A DNA stretch of 29,033 nucleotides. Source: Actinomycetota bacterium. Lineage in GTDB: Bacteria > Actinomycetota > Geothermincolia > Fen-727 > JAQURN01. Below the pieces are notes generated by a model. The model saw only the letters and a list, made by a program, of their open reading frames with translations. It was not told where the DNA came from and made no database searches. Below are positions 28,908-29,033 of the stretch, piece by piece (the first letter of the stretch is position 1; each line of letters opens with the position of its first letter). The stretch covers positions 1 to 29,033 of the forward strand of contig JAQURN010000002.1 in assembly GCA_028715585.1 (NCBI GenBank), written 5' to 3'. The position numbers and the translations under genes are program-made.

Positions 28908-29033
28908 TTGAAGAGAAATGTGTATCTTGAAAATGTCCCAATAGGTAAAGCACTCGAGCTATGGAAAGACCTCTTGAAAGAAGAGGGGGTAACTTTCCCC
29001 ACTCCCGCCGAGGCAGTCCCCACGTCCGAGGCT
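28908..29033 (+). CDS. Start of a second MoeA-like gene (probably MoeA-PBP fusion), cut by the window edge
   Basis: Forty-two codons from TTG 28908, which follows AAAGG by seven bases, are open to the window end. The protein begins KRNVYLENVPIGKALELW and continues KDLLKEEG, then PTPAEAVPTSEA. This is the usual opening of the second MoeA type, in which a MoeA domain is fused to a LysR-substrate/periplasmic-binding-like domain and which is often encoded next to moeA in anaerobes using molybdenum or tungsten. The fusion itself is outside the window, so the assignment rests on this short stretch and on position. Confidence 0.7.
   Translation, partial: MKRNVYLENVPIGKALELWKDLLKEEGVTFPTPAEAVPTSEA

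Noticed and set aside
1..29033. Transposons, integrases, tRNA genes, rRNA genes, phage genes or defence systems
   Set aside because: None seen on either strand; all larger frames are assigned to other families.

Overview
The window looks like chromosomal DNA of an anaerobic, probably single-membrane bacterium, most likely a deep-branching uncultured lineage of Actinomycetota. That placement is an inference. It rests on an actinobacterial-type Tad pilus cluster (degenerate CpaE/Ssd-like TadZ, TadA, TadB, TadC, Flp, TadE, TadE-like protein) with no secretin, CpaB or other outer-membrane part, and on an ECF sigma factor followed by a membrane protein whose N-terminus resembles DUF5667. Tungsten/molybdenum enzymes and polyferredoxins point to anaerobic metabolism. 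I ran no database search.

Layout. (1) 1-629, plus strand: two small membrane proteins of unknown function. (2) 612-2190, minus strand: a redox operon of a thioredoxin-fold lipoprotein without its CXXC, a tiny CD1871A-type CXXC membrane protein and a NapH/NosR-like polyferredoxin. (3) 2314-5891, plus: a tungsten aldehyde:ferredoxin oxidoreductase and a phenylacetate-CoA-ligase-like enzyme, with a promoter and a terminator. (4) 5915-7679, plus: a PilB/GspE-type ATPase. (5) 15245-7729, minus: the Tad cluster, containing a trkA-like gene and a 58-residue Flp pilin gene, and ending in a TadE-like protein fused to an NlpC/P60 peptidoglycan hydrolase. Three promoter-like sites in this cluster share an unusual TGCTTG-N3-TGCTTG element inside a 17-bp spacer. 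(6) 15545-24251, plus: an ECF sigma factor and three tandem, paralogous giant membrane proteins. Each has an N-terminal transmembrane helix and about 30 copies of a 23-residue two-helix repeat. The first also has a cytoplasmic anti-sigma-like domain. (7) 24381-25490: a B-box zinc-finger protein with four membrane segments. (8) 25524-29033, plus: a candidate molybdenum/tungsten-cofactor riboswitch with terminator, a tungstate ABC transporter (permease and ATPase, no binding protein), moeA, and the start of a second moeA-like gene.

How the parts may work together. The tungstate uptake and MoeA genes could supply metal cofactor to the aldehyde oxidoreductase, whose acid product could be activated by the adjacent CoA ligase. 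The Tad genes would build a pilus, with an NlpC/P60 enzyme opening the wall for it. The most unusual system is the sigma factor plus the triplet of repeat proteins. I read it as a candidate surface-sensing or envelope system in which a transmembrane anti-sigma protein carries a very long extracytoplasmic solenoid, and two paralogues lack the anti-sigma part. I recognise no described family for this 23-residue repeat.
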